Below, piece after piece: positions 32,317-40,378 of a DNA stretch of 46,666 nucleotides. A model generated the notes under the pieces. It saw nothing but the letters and a program-made list of their open reading frames with translations, searched no databases and had not been told where the DNA came from. Origin of the DNA: Deltaproteobacteria bacterium (GTDB lineage Bacteria; Myxococcota_A; UBA9160; UBA4427); contig JAFDEK010000035.1 of NCBI GenBank assembly GCA_019310385.1, forward strand, positions 1-46,666. Reading direction: 5' to 3'. The position numbers and the translations under genes were made by a program. Within the stretch, counting starts at the first letter, position 1. Each line of letters starts with the position of its first letter.

Positions 32317-33228
32317 ATGTCCAAGAAATCCAAGGCTGCGCACTCCCATGGGGGCCACGCCCGCGAAGAGAAGCAAGGCGCGCCGTCCGGGGCCGAGGTC
32401 CCCGTGCCCGCCGCGGACGAGCTGGAGCCCACGAAGGCAAAGCGGCGCCGCAAGCTCAACAAGGTCTTCTACGAGAAGGAGCTGCGAGGGCTGCAGGTGG
32501 AGCTGGTGAAGCTCCAGGAGTGGATTCGCGAAAAGGGACTCCGGGTGGTCGTCATCTTCGAGGGACGCGACGCCGCCGGCAAGGGCGGCGTGATCAAGCG
32601 CATCACGGAGCGCACCAATCCCCGGGTTTGCCGCACCGTCGCTCTGGGCACCCCCACCGAACGCGAGAAGACCCAGTGGTACTTCCAGCGCTACGTCCCC
32701 CACCTGCCGGCCGCCGGCGAGATGGTGCTCTTCGACCGCTCCTGGTACAACCGCGCCGGGGTCGAGCGGGTGATGCACTTCTGCAGCGAAGACGAGTATC
32801 GCGAGTTCATGCGCACCTGCCCCGAATTCGAGCGCATGCTGGGGCGGGCGGGGATCCACCTGGTGAAGTACTGGTTCTCGGTGAGCGACGACGAGCAGGA
32901 GCGCCGCTTCCGCGAGCGCATGCACGATCCCAAGAAGCGCTGGAAGCTGAGCGACATGGATCTGCAGTCCCGGGTGCGCTGGGTCGAGTACTCCCGCGCG
33001 AAGGACGAGATGTTCCGTTACACGGACATCAAGCAGGCACCCTGGTACGTGGTCGACGCCGACGACAAACGCCGCGCGCGCCTCAACTGCATGCGGAACC
33101 TCCTCACCCAGATCCCCTACAAGGATCTCACACCCCGGCCCATCCCCCTGCCGCCCCGGGACGACGGCCTCGGTTACGAGCGCCCCCCCATGAGCGACCA
33201 GACCTTCGTCGACGACCACTACGAATAA
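32317..33228 (+). CDS. ppk2: Polyphosphate kinase 2, single-domain (PPK2 class I type)
   Basis: 303 residues from the ATG at 32317, with AAGGAG seven bases upstream. One PPK2 domain of about 230 residues: Walker A is FEGRDAAGKGGVIKRI, followed by LGTPTEREKTQWYFQRYV. The Walker B/lid part is FDRSWYNRAGVERVM. The length and the RDAAGKGG form fit class I enzymes, which phosphorylate nucleoside diphosphates (GDP/ADP) from polyphosphate. The first 50 residues are charged and His-rich, probably flexible. With the AMP-specific enzyme at 25593, polyphosphate could drive AMP to ADP to ATP. A long hairpin follows ten bases after the stop. Confidence 0.9.
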   Translation: MSKKSKAAHSHGGHAREEKQGAPSGAEVPVPAADELEPTKAKRRRKLNKVFYEKELRGLQVELVKLQEWIREKGLRVVVIFEGRDAAGKGGVIKRITERTNPRVCRTVALGTPTEREKTQWYFQRYVPHLPAAGEMVLFDRSWYNRAGVERVMHFCSEDEYREFMRTCPEFERMLGRAGIHLVKYWFSVSDDEQERRFRERMHDPKKRWKLSDMDLQSRVRWVEYSRAKDEMFRYTDIKQAPWYVVDADDKRRARLNCMRNLLTQIPYKDLTPRPIPLPPRDDGLGYERPPMSDQTFVDDHYE

Positions 33229-33237
33229 CGCAAGCAC

Positions 33238-33286
33238 GGGGACGGTCCTTAACGGAAGGCAAAGCCTTCCGTTAAGGACCGTCCCC
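33238..33286. repeat. Perfect 23-bp inverted repeat with AAA loop
   Basis: Arms 33238-33260 and 33264-33286 are exact complements, separated by AAA. It lies ten bases after the PPK2 stop and 54 bases before the next gene. A second CCCCCC/GGGGGG stem (33283-33288 with 33298-33303) follows. There is no T-run, so it is not a textbook intrinsic terminator, but it could end or protect the transcript. It might also be a single REP-like element. Confidence 0.85.
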
Positions 33287-33340
33287 CCTTCCGTTGTGGG
33301 GGGCGGGGGAGTACGCTTCGGGGGCGGAGGGGAGGTCCTC

Positions 33341-33841
33341 ATGAAGGTGCTTCGCTGGGTGGCGGGCTTGGTTGGGGTGGCGTTCGCGGGGCTCCTGCTC
33401 TTCGCGGTGGCCGTGCGCTTTGCCGACGGTCCGGTCGGCGCCTTCCCGGGCGGCCCGCTCGCGGACGGTCCCATGGTCCATGCTCCGGTGGAGGACTGGG
33501 GCTTCGCGGAGGCGGTGGAGCTGATCGAGCTGCAGCTCATGGAGCCGCCGCGCTCGCGCACGACCTGGATCCTCGTCGCAGAGGGCCGGGCCTTCATTCC
33601 CTGCGGCTTCCCCGGCATCAAGCTGTGGAAGCAGTGGCCCCACCAGGCCATCGACGACGGCCGCGCTCTCGTGCGAATCGAGGGGCGCCGTCTCCCGGTT
33701 CAGCTCGCACGGATCGAGGATTCCGGCCTCGAGCAAAGGCTCGGCGAGGACATGCGCCGCAAGTACCCGAGCAGCGCCGGCGTCGAGCTCGAGGTCTGGT
33801 ACTTCGAGCTGACTCCGCCGGAGGGCCAGCGAGGCGGCTGA
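33341..33841 (+). CDS. Hypothetical membrane-anchored protein
   Basis: 166 residues from the ATG at 33341 (GGAGGGGAGG upstream). Residues 4-24 form one hydrophobic anchor. The rest (TTWILVAEGRAFIPCGFPGI, ALVRIEGRRLPVQLARIED) has the feel of a small beta-barrel such as a split-barrel flavin/F420-binding fold, but I cannot name a family. It contains one Cys. It lies in the direction of ppk2, downstream of the hairpin, and is convergent with the AI-2E transporter gene. Confidence 0.6.
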   Translation: MKVLRWVAGLVGVAFAGLLLFAVAVRFADGPVGAFPGGPLADGPMVHAPVEDWGFAEAVELIELQLMEPPRSRTTWILVAEGRAFIPCGFPGIKLWKQWPHQAIDDGRALVRIEGRRLPVQLARIEDSGLEQRLGEDMRRKYPSSAGVELEVWYFELTPPEGQRGG

Positions 33842-33860
33842 GGGATGGATGGGATGGCCG

Positions 33861-34952
33861 CTAGGCCGCACCCTCGTCTGCCTGGCGCTCTACCTGAAGC
33901 CAGGCCATGAAGAGCTCGTAGCCCAGGGCCAGGACGACGGCTCCCACGAAGAGCCCGATGAAGCCGGACGACATGAAGCCCCCGATGGCGCCCAGGAAGA
34001 TGACGAGCATGGGCGTATTGAGGCCTCGTCCCAGCAGGATGGGCTTGAGGATATTGTCGCTGCCGCCGGCCAGCAGACTCCAGACGGTGAACAGCACCGC
34101 GAAGACCGTCGATTCCACCGACCACACGTAGAAGATGACCGGGAAAACCACCAGCAGAGGCGGAAGCTGGAGCACGCAGAGAAAGAGGCAGAGGGTCGTC
34201 AGCACGGCCGCGTGGGGCACGCCGGCGCCGATGAACCCGATCCCGATGAGCCCCGTCTGGATGATCGCGACGCCCACGATGCCCACGGCGACGCTGCGGA
34301 TGGTGGACCCCGCAAGGATGGCGAACTGCTCTCCACGCGGGCCGGCCAGCCGCACCGCGATGCTCTTGGCGGCCTGGACCCCGGTCGCGGCTCCCACGAG
34401 CAGCACGCCGGCGATGATGATCGAAACGATGAACTGCAGGATCATCAGCCCGGTTCCCGCCCCGGTCGTGAAGGCCCAGGTGCCGATGGCCTTGAGCTGC
34501 GGTGCGAACTGCGTCAGCGCCGCCTCGAGGTTCGTGTTGGCGAGGCTCCAGGTCTTGTAGATCGTCTCGCCGATCAGGGGCCAGGATTCGACCTGTTCCG
34601 GCGGCGGCGGGATCTGGAAGGTGTCGCCTCGTATGACTTCGGCCACCTGTTGGCCGCTCTCCACCAGCGAGCCGGCGAAGAGGAGGGCCGGCACGATGAG
34701 GAGCGCGAGTCCGGCGATGGTGATGATGACGGCGGCGGTACGGCCGCGCCCTCCCAGCGCATTCTCGAGCCAGAGGTGCGCGGGCTGGATCGCGATGGCG
34801 ATGATGGCCCCCCAGGCCACCGGGATCACGAAGGGGCGCAGGATCGAGAAGCACCAGGCCGCGAGTACGAGCAGCAGCCCGATGCGCACGGTTGCCTCGA
34901 CGGCTCGTTGCAGGAAGAGCTCGTCACTCGCGCGCGGTCCGGACTCGGGCAT
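33861..34952 (-). CDS. AI-2E family transporter (PF01594)
   Basis: 363 residues from the ATG at 34952, with GGAGGGAG eight bases upstream. The frame extends further upstream, but the ribosome site marks this start. Seven or eight membrane helices in the AI-2E exporter order: two N-terminal helices (IGLLLVLAAWCFSILRPFV, IIAIAIQPAHL), a long periplasmic loop, then VSIIIAGVLLVGAATGVQA and the C-terminal set ending FMSSGFIGLFVGAVVLALGY. Family members export or exchange various small molecules, and the quorum-signal name rarely applies. No AI-2 synthase is nearby. The substrate is unknown. Confidence 0.87.
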   Translation of the reverse strand: MPESGPRASDELFLQRAVEATVRIGLLLVLAAWCFSILRPFVIPVAWGAIIAIAIQPAHLWLENALGGRGRTAAVIITIAGLALLIVPALLFAGSLVESGQQVAEVIRGDTFQIPPPPEQVESWPLIGETIYKTWSLANTNLEAALTQFAPQLKAIGTWAFTTGAGTGLMILQFIVSIIIAGVLLVGAATGVQAAKSIAVRLAGPRGEQFAILAGSTIRSVAVGIVGVAIIQTGLIGIGFIGAGVPHAAVLTTLCLFLCVLQLPPLLVVFPVIFYVWSVESTVFAVLFTVWSLLAGGSDNILKPILLGRGLNTPMLVIFLGAIGGFMSSGFIGLFVGAVVLALGYELFMAWLQVERQADEGAA

Positions 34953-35041
34953 GCCCCGCTCCCTCCTCGTGGGTTGGAATCCGGGTGCATGGTGGCGCGC
35001 TAGCGGCCGGATCGCCACGCCGTGGCGATCCGGCTGGATCT

Positions 35042-36286
35042 TCAGCTCGCGCCGCCGCCGAAGTCGACCGGGCAGGTCATGGTGCGGTCGAACATGCCCA
35101 GGCTCTGCACCTCGATCTGCTCCTTGAGCACCCGGGCGCCGGGCGGCAGGAAGTCGAGGGCGGCGTCGACCATGCAGTAGAGCTCACCCTTGGCGAGGTT
35201 GGCGCCCAGGCAGTAGTGGGCGCCGCTGCCGAAGGTGAGCAGGTCCTGGGGATTGCGGTGGACGTCGAAGCGCTCGGGATCGGGATAGCGCGCCGGGTCG
35301 TGGCTGGCGCCACCCAGGCTCAGGACGAGCATCTGTCCCTTGCGGATCTTCCTTCCCTTCAGCTCGAAGTCGTCGACGGCGAAGCGCCGGGTGCCGAAGA
35401 TGCCTCCGAAAGCGAGGCGCAGGATCTCGTGCACGGTCTGGGGGATGAGCGAGCGATCCCGGCGCACCTCTTCGAGGGCCTCGGGGTGGTCGAGCAGGGT
35501 CATGATGGAGAGCACGCCCCCGGTGGCCGTCGTCTCGCTCCCGGCAGCCACCAGGGCGCTCACCTGGGCGACGATGTCCTCGTCGCTGAACTTGTGCTCG
35601 CCGTGACGCGCCTCGACGAGGTCCGAGATAAGGTCCTCCTCGGGATTCTCCCGACGCTTGCGCACTGTCTCGCGCACCCATGACGCGAGCTCGATGTAGG
35701 AGCGCTCGGAGCGCTCGATCACCTCATCGCTCACGAAGCCGAAGAAGCCCTGGACCACCTCCTGGGAGAGGCGGCTGAAGCGCTCCTGGGCGACGCCGTC
35801 GGCGGCCACGCCGGTGATCGTGCTGATCACTGCGGCGGGGATGGGTGTCGTGAACTCCTTCATGATGTCGATGACACCGCTGCGCCCCTTCAAGGGCTCG
35901 GCGTAGTGCTTCACGACCTCGCGGATCTGGGCGTCCATGCGGGCGACACCACGCGGTGTGAATCCGTGGGCGAGCAGGTGCCGCTGGCGCGCGTGATCCT
36001 TGCCCGAAACCGCCATCAGGCCGTAGTTGTCGATCCAGTGCTGGAAGGTGCCCTCGGCGGGCGGCTTGTAGTGCTGCCACACGCGCTGGTCGCCGGTGAC
36101 TCGGGGATCCACGTGGAGCGCCTTGACGTCGTCGTAGCGGGTGACGAGCCATCCATCCATGAAGTCGAGGTAGTGGATGGGATCCTCCTCACGCAGGCGA
36201 CGGAGGGTGGGCCAGGGGTCCTTCTTGATGGCGGGGTCGGTGAGGTCGATCTCGATGGGCGCGGACGAATCGGATGCGGACGACAT
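35042..36286 (-). CDS. Cytochrome P450
   Basis: 414 residues, the length of soluble bacterial P450s. The I-helix oxygen-binding motif is AAGSETTA, the K-helix ExxR is EILR, and the heme-binding loop FGSGAHYCLGANLA carries the ligand Cys. The start ATG at 36286 has GGAG upstream. It is a cytoplasmic monooxygenase that needs ferredoxin partners, and none is encoded here. It is divergent from a TetR regulator at 36442, with a short AT-rich stretch between, so it is probably under its control. The amidohydrolase beyond TetR may act in the same pathway. The substrate is unknown. Confidence 0.93.
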   Translation of the reverse strand: MSSASDSSAPIEIDLTDPAIKKDPWPTLRRLREEDPIHYLDFMDGWLVTRYDDVKALHVDPRVTGDQRVWQHYKPPAEGTFQHWIDNYGLMAVSGKDHARQRHLLAHGFTPRGVARMDAQIREVVKHYAEPLKGRSGVIDIMKEFTTPIPAAVISTITGVAADGVAQERFSRLSQEVVQGFFGFVSDEVIERSERSYIELASWVRETVRKRRENPEEDLISDLVEARHGEHKFSDEDIVAQVSALVAAGSETTATGGVLSIMTLLDHPEALEEVRRDRSLIPQTVHEILRLAFGGIFGTRRFAVDDFELKGRKIRKGQMLVLSLGGASHDPARYPDPERFDVHRNPQDLLTFGSGAHYCLGANLAKGELYCMVDAALDFLPPGARVLKEQIEVQSLGMFDRTMTCPVDFGGGAS

Positions 36287-36362
36287 TGCGACGGCTCCTC
36301 TCTGGCGTCACCGGGGCCTGCCTCTCGAGCTCGCCGCCCCGCGGGTGCACTTAAGTTACAGA

Positions 36363-36376
36363 CAAGTATATTCTTG
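36363..36376. promoter_or_regulatory. Possible operator, imperfect palindrome in AT-rich spacer
   Basis: CAAGTATATTCTTG has one mismatched pair out of seven. It lies in a stretch (about 36345-36415) that is strikingly AT-rich for this window, between the divergent P450 and TetR genes. ACTTAAGT (36349-36356) is a second short palindrome. Either could bind the TetR product. Confidence 0.4.
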
Positions 36377-36441
36377 CATTCGCATGTACGCTAGTGATAA
36401 GTTAATTAAGTCGAGACGGACGGGTGGAGAGCGAATTCGAT

Positions 36442-37116
36442 ATGGCGCAAGCCGAAGTAGCGGGAGTAGCGGGCGTAGCGGGCGTAGCGGGAGTCGCCGA
36501 AGCGGTCGGCGAGCCGCTCTCGCGCCGAGAGCGCCGCAAGCTCGAGGTCCGTACCCGCATCCTCGAGGCGGCGACGGAGCTCTTCGATCGCGACGGTTTC
36601 GAGGCCACCACCGTGGCGGCCATCAGCGAGAAGGCCGACGTCGCCCACAAGACCTTCTTCAACCATTTCCCCTCGAAGCAGGAGCTGCTGCGCGAGATCG
36701 CCTCCGTCGCCCTCGAGTCCCTCCTGAGCAACATCGAGGAGGCGCGCAAGCAGCCGGGCAGCACCCGCGAGCGCATCCACTTCTTCTTCGAGCGCGTGGC
36801 CGACAACGCGCAGTCCGCCGGCCCCATGCGCAATGAGCTCGTCACCGAGGTGATGCACGTTGCCCACGTATCGCGCAGCGAGCCCGAGCAGGCCCGCAAG
36901 CTCCAAGCGGCCTTCGGCTCCATCATTCTCGATGGCATCGAGCGCGGCGATGTGACGACCCGCTACGAAGCCGAGACCCTGATCGACACCCTGAAAGGCG
37001 CCTTCTACGCGCTCATGTTCAACTGGGCAAACCTCGACGACTACCCGCTGCGCGACCAGGCTCTCTCGACGGCGCGATTCCTCGGGGAGGCGATCGCCGC
37101 CGACCCCGATCGATGA
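36442..37116 (+). CDS. TetR-family transcriptional regulator
   Basis: 224 residues from the ATG at 36442. A GTG at 36424 in the same frame has no better ribosome site (GGAGAG at 36426-36431 fits the ATG). The N-terminal leader contains a VAG tandem repeat made of 9-base units. The DNA-binding domain follows: ILEAATELFDRDGFEATTVA then ISEKADVAHKTFFNHFPSKQELL. The C-terminal ligand domain starts after the FFFERVADNAQS helix. It is divergent from the P450 and 59 bases upstream of the amidohydrolase in the same direction, so it likely regulates both. Confidence 0.88.
   Translation: MAQAEVAGVAGVAGVAGVAEAVGEPLSRRERRKLEVRTRILEAATELFDRDGFEATTVAAISEKADVAHKTFFNHFPSKQELLREIASVALESLLSNIEEARKQPGSTRERIHFFFERVADNAQSAGPMRNELVTEVMHVAHVSRSEPEQARKLQAAFGSIILDGIERGDVTTRYEAETLIDTLKGAFYALMFNWANLDDYPLRDQALSTARFLGEAIAADPDR
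36457..36492. repeat. Four 9-bp tandem units in TetR 5' end
   Basis: GTAGCGGGA, GTAGCGGGC, GTAGCGGGC, GTAGCGGGA in a row encode V-A-G repeats just before the DNA-binding domain. Unit number changes would keep the frame. Confidence 0.85.
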
Positions 37117-37140
37117 TCGACTGAACGGGAGCGACCGCTC

Positions 37141-37166
37141 CCCAATACCAGGACCCAATACCAGGA
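37141..37166. repeat. 13-bp tandem repeat in amidohydrolase leader
   Basis: CCCAATACCAGGA occurs twice in direct succession, ending nine bases before the ATG of the amidohydrolase. The second copy contributes to the ribosome-binding stretch AGGAGAAGG. Confidence 0.85.
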
Positions 37167-37175
37167 GAAGGAAAC

Positions 37176-38387
37176 ATGAGTCGCTATCTCGTCATCTCCT
37201 CCGATTGCCACGCCGGCCTCCCGCCGGAGAAGTATCGCGATTACCTCGACCCCCAGTTCCGCGACGCCTTCGACCTGGCGCTGCCCATCCAGATCGCGCA
37301 CACCAAGGCCGCCGCGAAGATGTTTCTCGTCGACGACATCAACACCGAGTGGCGCAAGGACATCGAGCACGAGCTCACCGGCGCCTGGGACCACGACCAG
37401 CGCATCAAGGTGCTCGACGACGACGGCATCGCGGGTGAGATCATCTACCCCGACGGCATCACCGAGATGAACATGCCGCCCTTCGGCGCGGGGCTCTCGC
37501 TCTCGACGGTGGGCGTCGTCCCCGAGCTGCAGTGGGCCGGCGCCCGTGCTCACAACCGCTGGCTCGCCGAGCTGTGCCAGATGGCCCCCGAGCGGCGCGC
37601 CGGTGTCGCCATCGTTCCGGCGCTGTGGGACATCGACGACGCCGTGAAGGAGGTGCGCTGGGCCCGGGAGAACGGGCTCCGGGGCGGGATCATGATTCCT
37701 CCCATGTGGGGCAAGCTGGCACCCTACCACGATCCCAAGTACAACCCGCTGTGGGCCGTCTGCGAAGAGCTCGACATGCCGGTCAACGTACACTCCGGCC
37801 CTGCGGACACCGAGAACTACTTCGGCCCCATGCCGGCGCCCGAAGGCCAGCAGCCGCACCCCGGCGCCATGGGGATCTACATCTGTGAGGTCGCCTGGTA
37901 TATGGCCAGGCCCCTGACCTTCATGATCTGGGGTGGTGTATTCGAACGCTATCCGAAGCTCAAGATGATCCTGACCGAGGGAACCAGTGTCTGGGCGCCC
38001 GAGTACCTGGCCATGATGGACCAGCGCTACTCGGAGACCCACTACTCGGCCAAGCTCGGCGACTACCGCAGCCACCTCAGCATGAAGCCCAGCGACTACT
38101 TCAACCGGAACGTCTTCCTCGGCGCCTCCTGCATGCCCCGCCGCGAGGCGGAGCTGCGCCACGAGATCGGAGTCGGGAACCTGATGTGGGGCTCGGACTA
38201 TCCCCATCCGGAAGGCACCTGGCCCACCACCCGGGACCAGATGATCGAGACCTTCCACGGGGTGCCGGACGCGGAGATCGAGAGGATGCTGGGCGGCAAT
38301 GCCCTGGAGGTCTTCGGATTCGATCGCGAGAAGCTGGCGTCGATCGTGGCCCGGGTCGGGCCCGAGAAGAGCTCTTTTCAAGACTGA
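37176..38387 (+). CDS. Amidohydrolase-2 family protein (PF04909)
   Basis: 403 residues; AGGAGAAGGAAAC precedes the ATG. It is a TIM-barrel amidohydrolase: SSDCHAG near the N-terminus, VNVHSGPAD in the middle and LMWGSDYPHPEGTWP near the C-terminus supply the metal and catalytic His/Asp residues. The family covers decarboxylases (such as ACMSD and gamma-resorcylate decarboxylase) and hydrolases. Close relatives of this length are mostly uncharacterised and are common beside P450 and TetR genes in catabolic clusters. It acts in the cytoplasm (no signal peptide). The reaction is not known. Confidence 0.87.
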   Translation: MSRYLVISSDCHAGLPPEKYRDYLDPQFRDAFDLALPIQIAHTKAAAKMFLVDDINTEWRKDIEHELTGAWDHDQRIKVLDDDGIAGEIIYPDGITEMNMPPFGAGLSLSTVGVVPELQWAGARAHNRWLAELCQMAPERRAGVAIVPALWDIDDAVKEVRWARENGLRGGIMIPPMWGKLAPYHDPKYNPLWAVCEELDMPVNVHSGPADTENYFGPMPAPEGQQPHPGAMGIYICEVAWYMARPLTFMIWGGVFERYPKLKMILTEGTSVWAPEYLAMMDQRYSETHYSAKLGDYRSHLSMKPSDYFNRNVFLGASCMPRREAELRHEIGVGNLMWGSDYPHPEGTWPTTRDQMIETFHGVPDAEIERMLGGNALEVFGFDREKLASIVARVGPEKSSFQD

Positions 38388-38566
38388 ATCGCCCGACGGC
38401 CCGATCGACCACAGGAGCGCGACGGCCACCGCCGTGCGGGAGGTCTACGAGACCGATCCGGCGGTCGCGAAGGCGATCCCGCCCCAGCCCCTGGAGCCGC
38501 TACTGGCTGCTGCCCTTCATCCACGGCCGCTACGACGACACCTCGGGAGTCGGCATCGAGATCTAG
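38388..38566 (+). pseudogene. Possible decayed acetoacetate-decarboxylase-like gene
   Basis: One frame encodes ATAVREVYETDPAVAKAI and PPQPLEP, which recalls the N-terminal ETDP...PPPLEP motif of acetoacetate decarboxylase-like proteins. After about 38510 the sense switches to another frame (RYWLLPFIHGRYDDTSGVG) and stops at 38566. No start codon is seen. The resemblance rests on memory of the family and is weak. Confidence 0.3.
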
Positions 38567-38674
38567 CGGGGCCGCGTCGACTCCTCCCGGGTATGATCCC
38601 CGGAGCCGCCCGCTCCTGCTAAGCTCGGGGCCGGGCGACCGGCGTGGGACGCGGTCTCACGGGGGGAATTCGGC

Positions 38675-39211
38675 ATGGGGTCAGGCGCGCGCTTGGGTGG
38701 GTGGCTGGGCGGGCTGGGCGGAGAGTGGCTACGTCTACTGGTCGTCGTGCCCGCGCTGCTCTCGCTGTGCGTTGGCGCGGTCGCGTGCAAGACCACGCGC
38801 TGGAAGACTCACGCGAACTACGACACCTCCTACGACTTCTCCAGCGTGAACAGCTTCGCCTTCACGCCCGCTCGCGAGAAGGTGGCGGCCTCCAGGAGCG
38901 GGAAGCTAACCGAGGAGGCCATCCGCAAGGAGCTCACCGCACGCGGCTACCGGGAGGTCGCCAGTGACGAGGCCAGGATCTTCATCAGCTATGACATCGG
39001 CGTCTACGCGGCGGCGGGCCTCGGTGGCCAGAATCGCTTCGAGAAATCCGAGGGGGGTATCACGGTCTGGTTCTATGACCCAACGACCATGCAGCACGTG
39101 TGGTACGGCTGGGCCGAGACCGTCATCCACCAGCAAGACACCGGCGAAGTCGTCATCCCCGAAGCGGTGGCGGCCCTCTTCGAGGACCGGGTCCCCCAAG
39201 CGCCCAACTGA
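38675..39211 (+). CDS. DUF4136 lipoprotein
   Basis: 178 residues from the ATG at 38675 (GGGGGG upstream). The N-terminal helix ends in VGAVAC and then K, a plausible lipobox with Cys near residue 38. The body (YDFSSVNSFAFTP, LTEEAIRKELTARGYREV, ISYDIGVYA, WYGWAETVI) follows the DUF4136 pattern found in outer-membrane or periplasmic lipoproteins. The function of the family is unknown. It is followed 33 bases later by the alanine racemase. Confidence 0.8.
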   Translation: MGSGARLGGWLGGLGGEWLRLLVVVPALLSLCVGAVACKTTRWKTHANYDTSYDFSSVNSFAFTPAREKVAASRSGKLTEEAIRKELTARGYREVASDEARIFISYDIGVYAAAGLGGQNRFEKSEGGITVWFYDPTTMQHVWYGWAETVIHQQDTGEVVIPEAVAALFEDRVPQAPN

Positions 39212-39244
39212 GGCCCGGAACCCGCATTGACCGTGGAGCCGCAC

Positions 39245-40378
39245 GTGAGCCATCTCAGCCGGGCTACGATCCACCTCGATCGCCTCGACCACAACATGCG
39301 CCTGCTTCAGGAGCTGGTGGGCGAGCGACCGCTGTGGCCCGCCATCAAGGCCAACGCCTACGGGCACGACGCTCTCATCGTGGCGCGGCATCTGGTCGCG
39401 ACCGGCTACGACACCCTCTGCGTCGCGCACGCGCCCGAAGCCGTCGAGCTGCGCGAGGCGGGGGTGGGAGCGCGCCTGCTGCTGCTCTCGGCGACGCTGC
39501 CCGAGCACGCCGGGGCCATCGTCGCCCACGCGCTCGAGCCGGTGGTGTGCACGGGCGAGATGCTCGAGGCCCTGTCCCGTGAGGCGCAGCGGGCCGGCCG
39601 GGAAGTGGCCCTGCACCTGAAGGTGGACACCGGCATGGGGCGCATCGGCATTCGGCCGGACGAGGTGCCAGCCATGCTGGATCGCTGCGACGCCCTGCCG
39701 GCCCTGCGCGTGCGTGGCCTCATGAGCCACTTTCCGCGCGCCGACGAGGAGGACAAGTCCTTCTCCCTGGAGCAGATCGGGTGCTTCGGCGACGTGACGA
39801 AGCAGGCGGCCGGTCGCGGCATCGAGCACTTCCACATGGCCAACAGCGCCGCCATCTTCGACCTGCCCGACTCCCACCTGGGCGCGGCCCGCCCGGGCAT
39901 CTCCATCTACGGCCTGCGGCCCTCGGACGGCATTGCGAATCCAAGAGTTGGCGAGCTGCTGCCCGTGCTCGAGTGGAAGACGCGCATCACCTTTCTCAAG
40001 GAGGTGCCGGCCGGCACCGGGCTGAGCTACGGCCACATCTTCCGCGCCGAGCAGCCCCTGCTCGTCGCAACCCTGCCCGTGGGCTACGGCGACGGCCTGA
40101 GCCGCCGCCTCTCCAATGACCATGACGTGCTGGTCCACGGTGTGCGCTGCCGCCAGCTGGGTCGCATCACCATGGACCAGAGCCAGGTCGATGTCAGCGC
40201 GCTGCGGGGCCGGGTGGCCCTGGGCGACGAGGTGGTGCTCATCGGCCGACAGGGAAGCGAAGAGGTGACGGCCGACGAGCTGGCGAAGAAGCTCGGCACC
40301 ATCAACTACGAGATCGTGACCGCCATTTCCGCGCGGGTTCCGCGCATCGCGGTGGGGGCCGGGGGTGAGGGGCGCTGA
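39245..40378 (+). CDS. alr: Alanine racemase
   Basis: 377 residues from the GTG at 39245, with GGAG nearby upstream. Two earlier starts (TTG at 39227, GTG at 39233) are open but leave odd leaders before the family's usual N-terminus (SRATIHLDRLDHNMRLLQ). The PLP Lys is in AIKANAYGHD and the second catalytic base Tyr is in GTGLSYGHIF. HMANSAAIF, ARPGISIYGL and GYGDGLSRRLSN are further family motifs. It converts L-alanine to D-alanine for peptidoglycan. The stop overlaps the cytochrome start (TGATG). Confidence 0.92.
   Translation: MSHLSRATIHLDRLDHNMRLLQELVGERPLWPAIKANAYGHDALIVARHLVATGYDTLCVAHAPEAVELREAGVGARLLLLSATLPEHAGAIVAHALEPVVCTGEMLEALSREAQRAGREVALHLKVDTGMGRIGIRPDEVPAMLDRCDALPALRVRGLMSHFPRADEEDKSFSLEQIGCFGDVTKQAAGRGIEHFHMANSAAIFDLPDSHLGAARPGISIYGLRPSDGIANPRVGELLPVLEWKTRITFLKEVPAGTGLSYGHIFRAEQPLLVATLPVGYGDGLSRRLSNDHDVLVHGVRCRQLGRITMDQSQVDVSALRGRVALGDEVVLIGRQGSEEVTADELAKKLGTINYEIVTAISARVPRIAVGAGGEGR

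Noticed and set aside
33238-33286. Intrinsic transcription terminator
   Set aside because: The stem is perfect but no run of T follows on either strand; kept as an inverted repeat.
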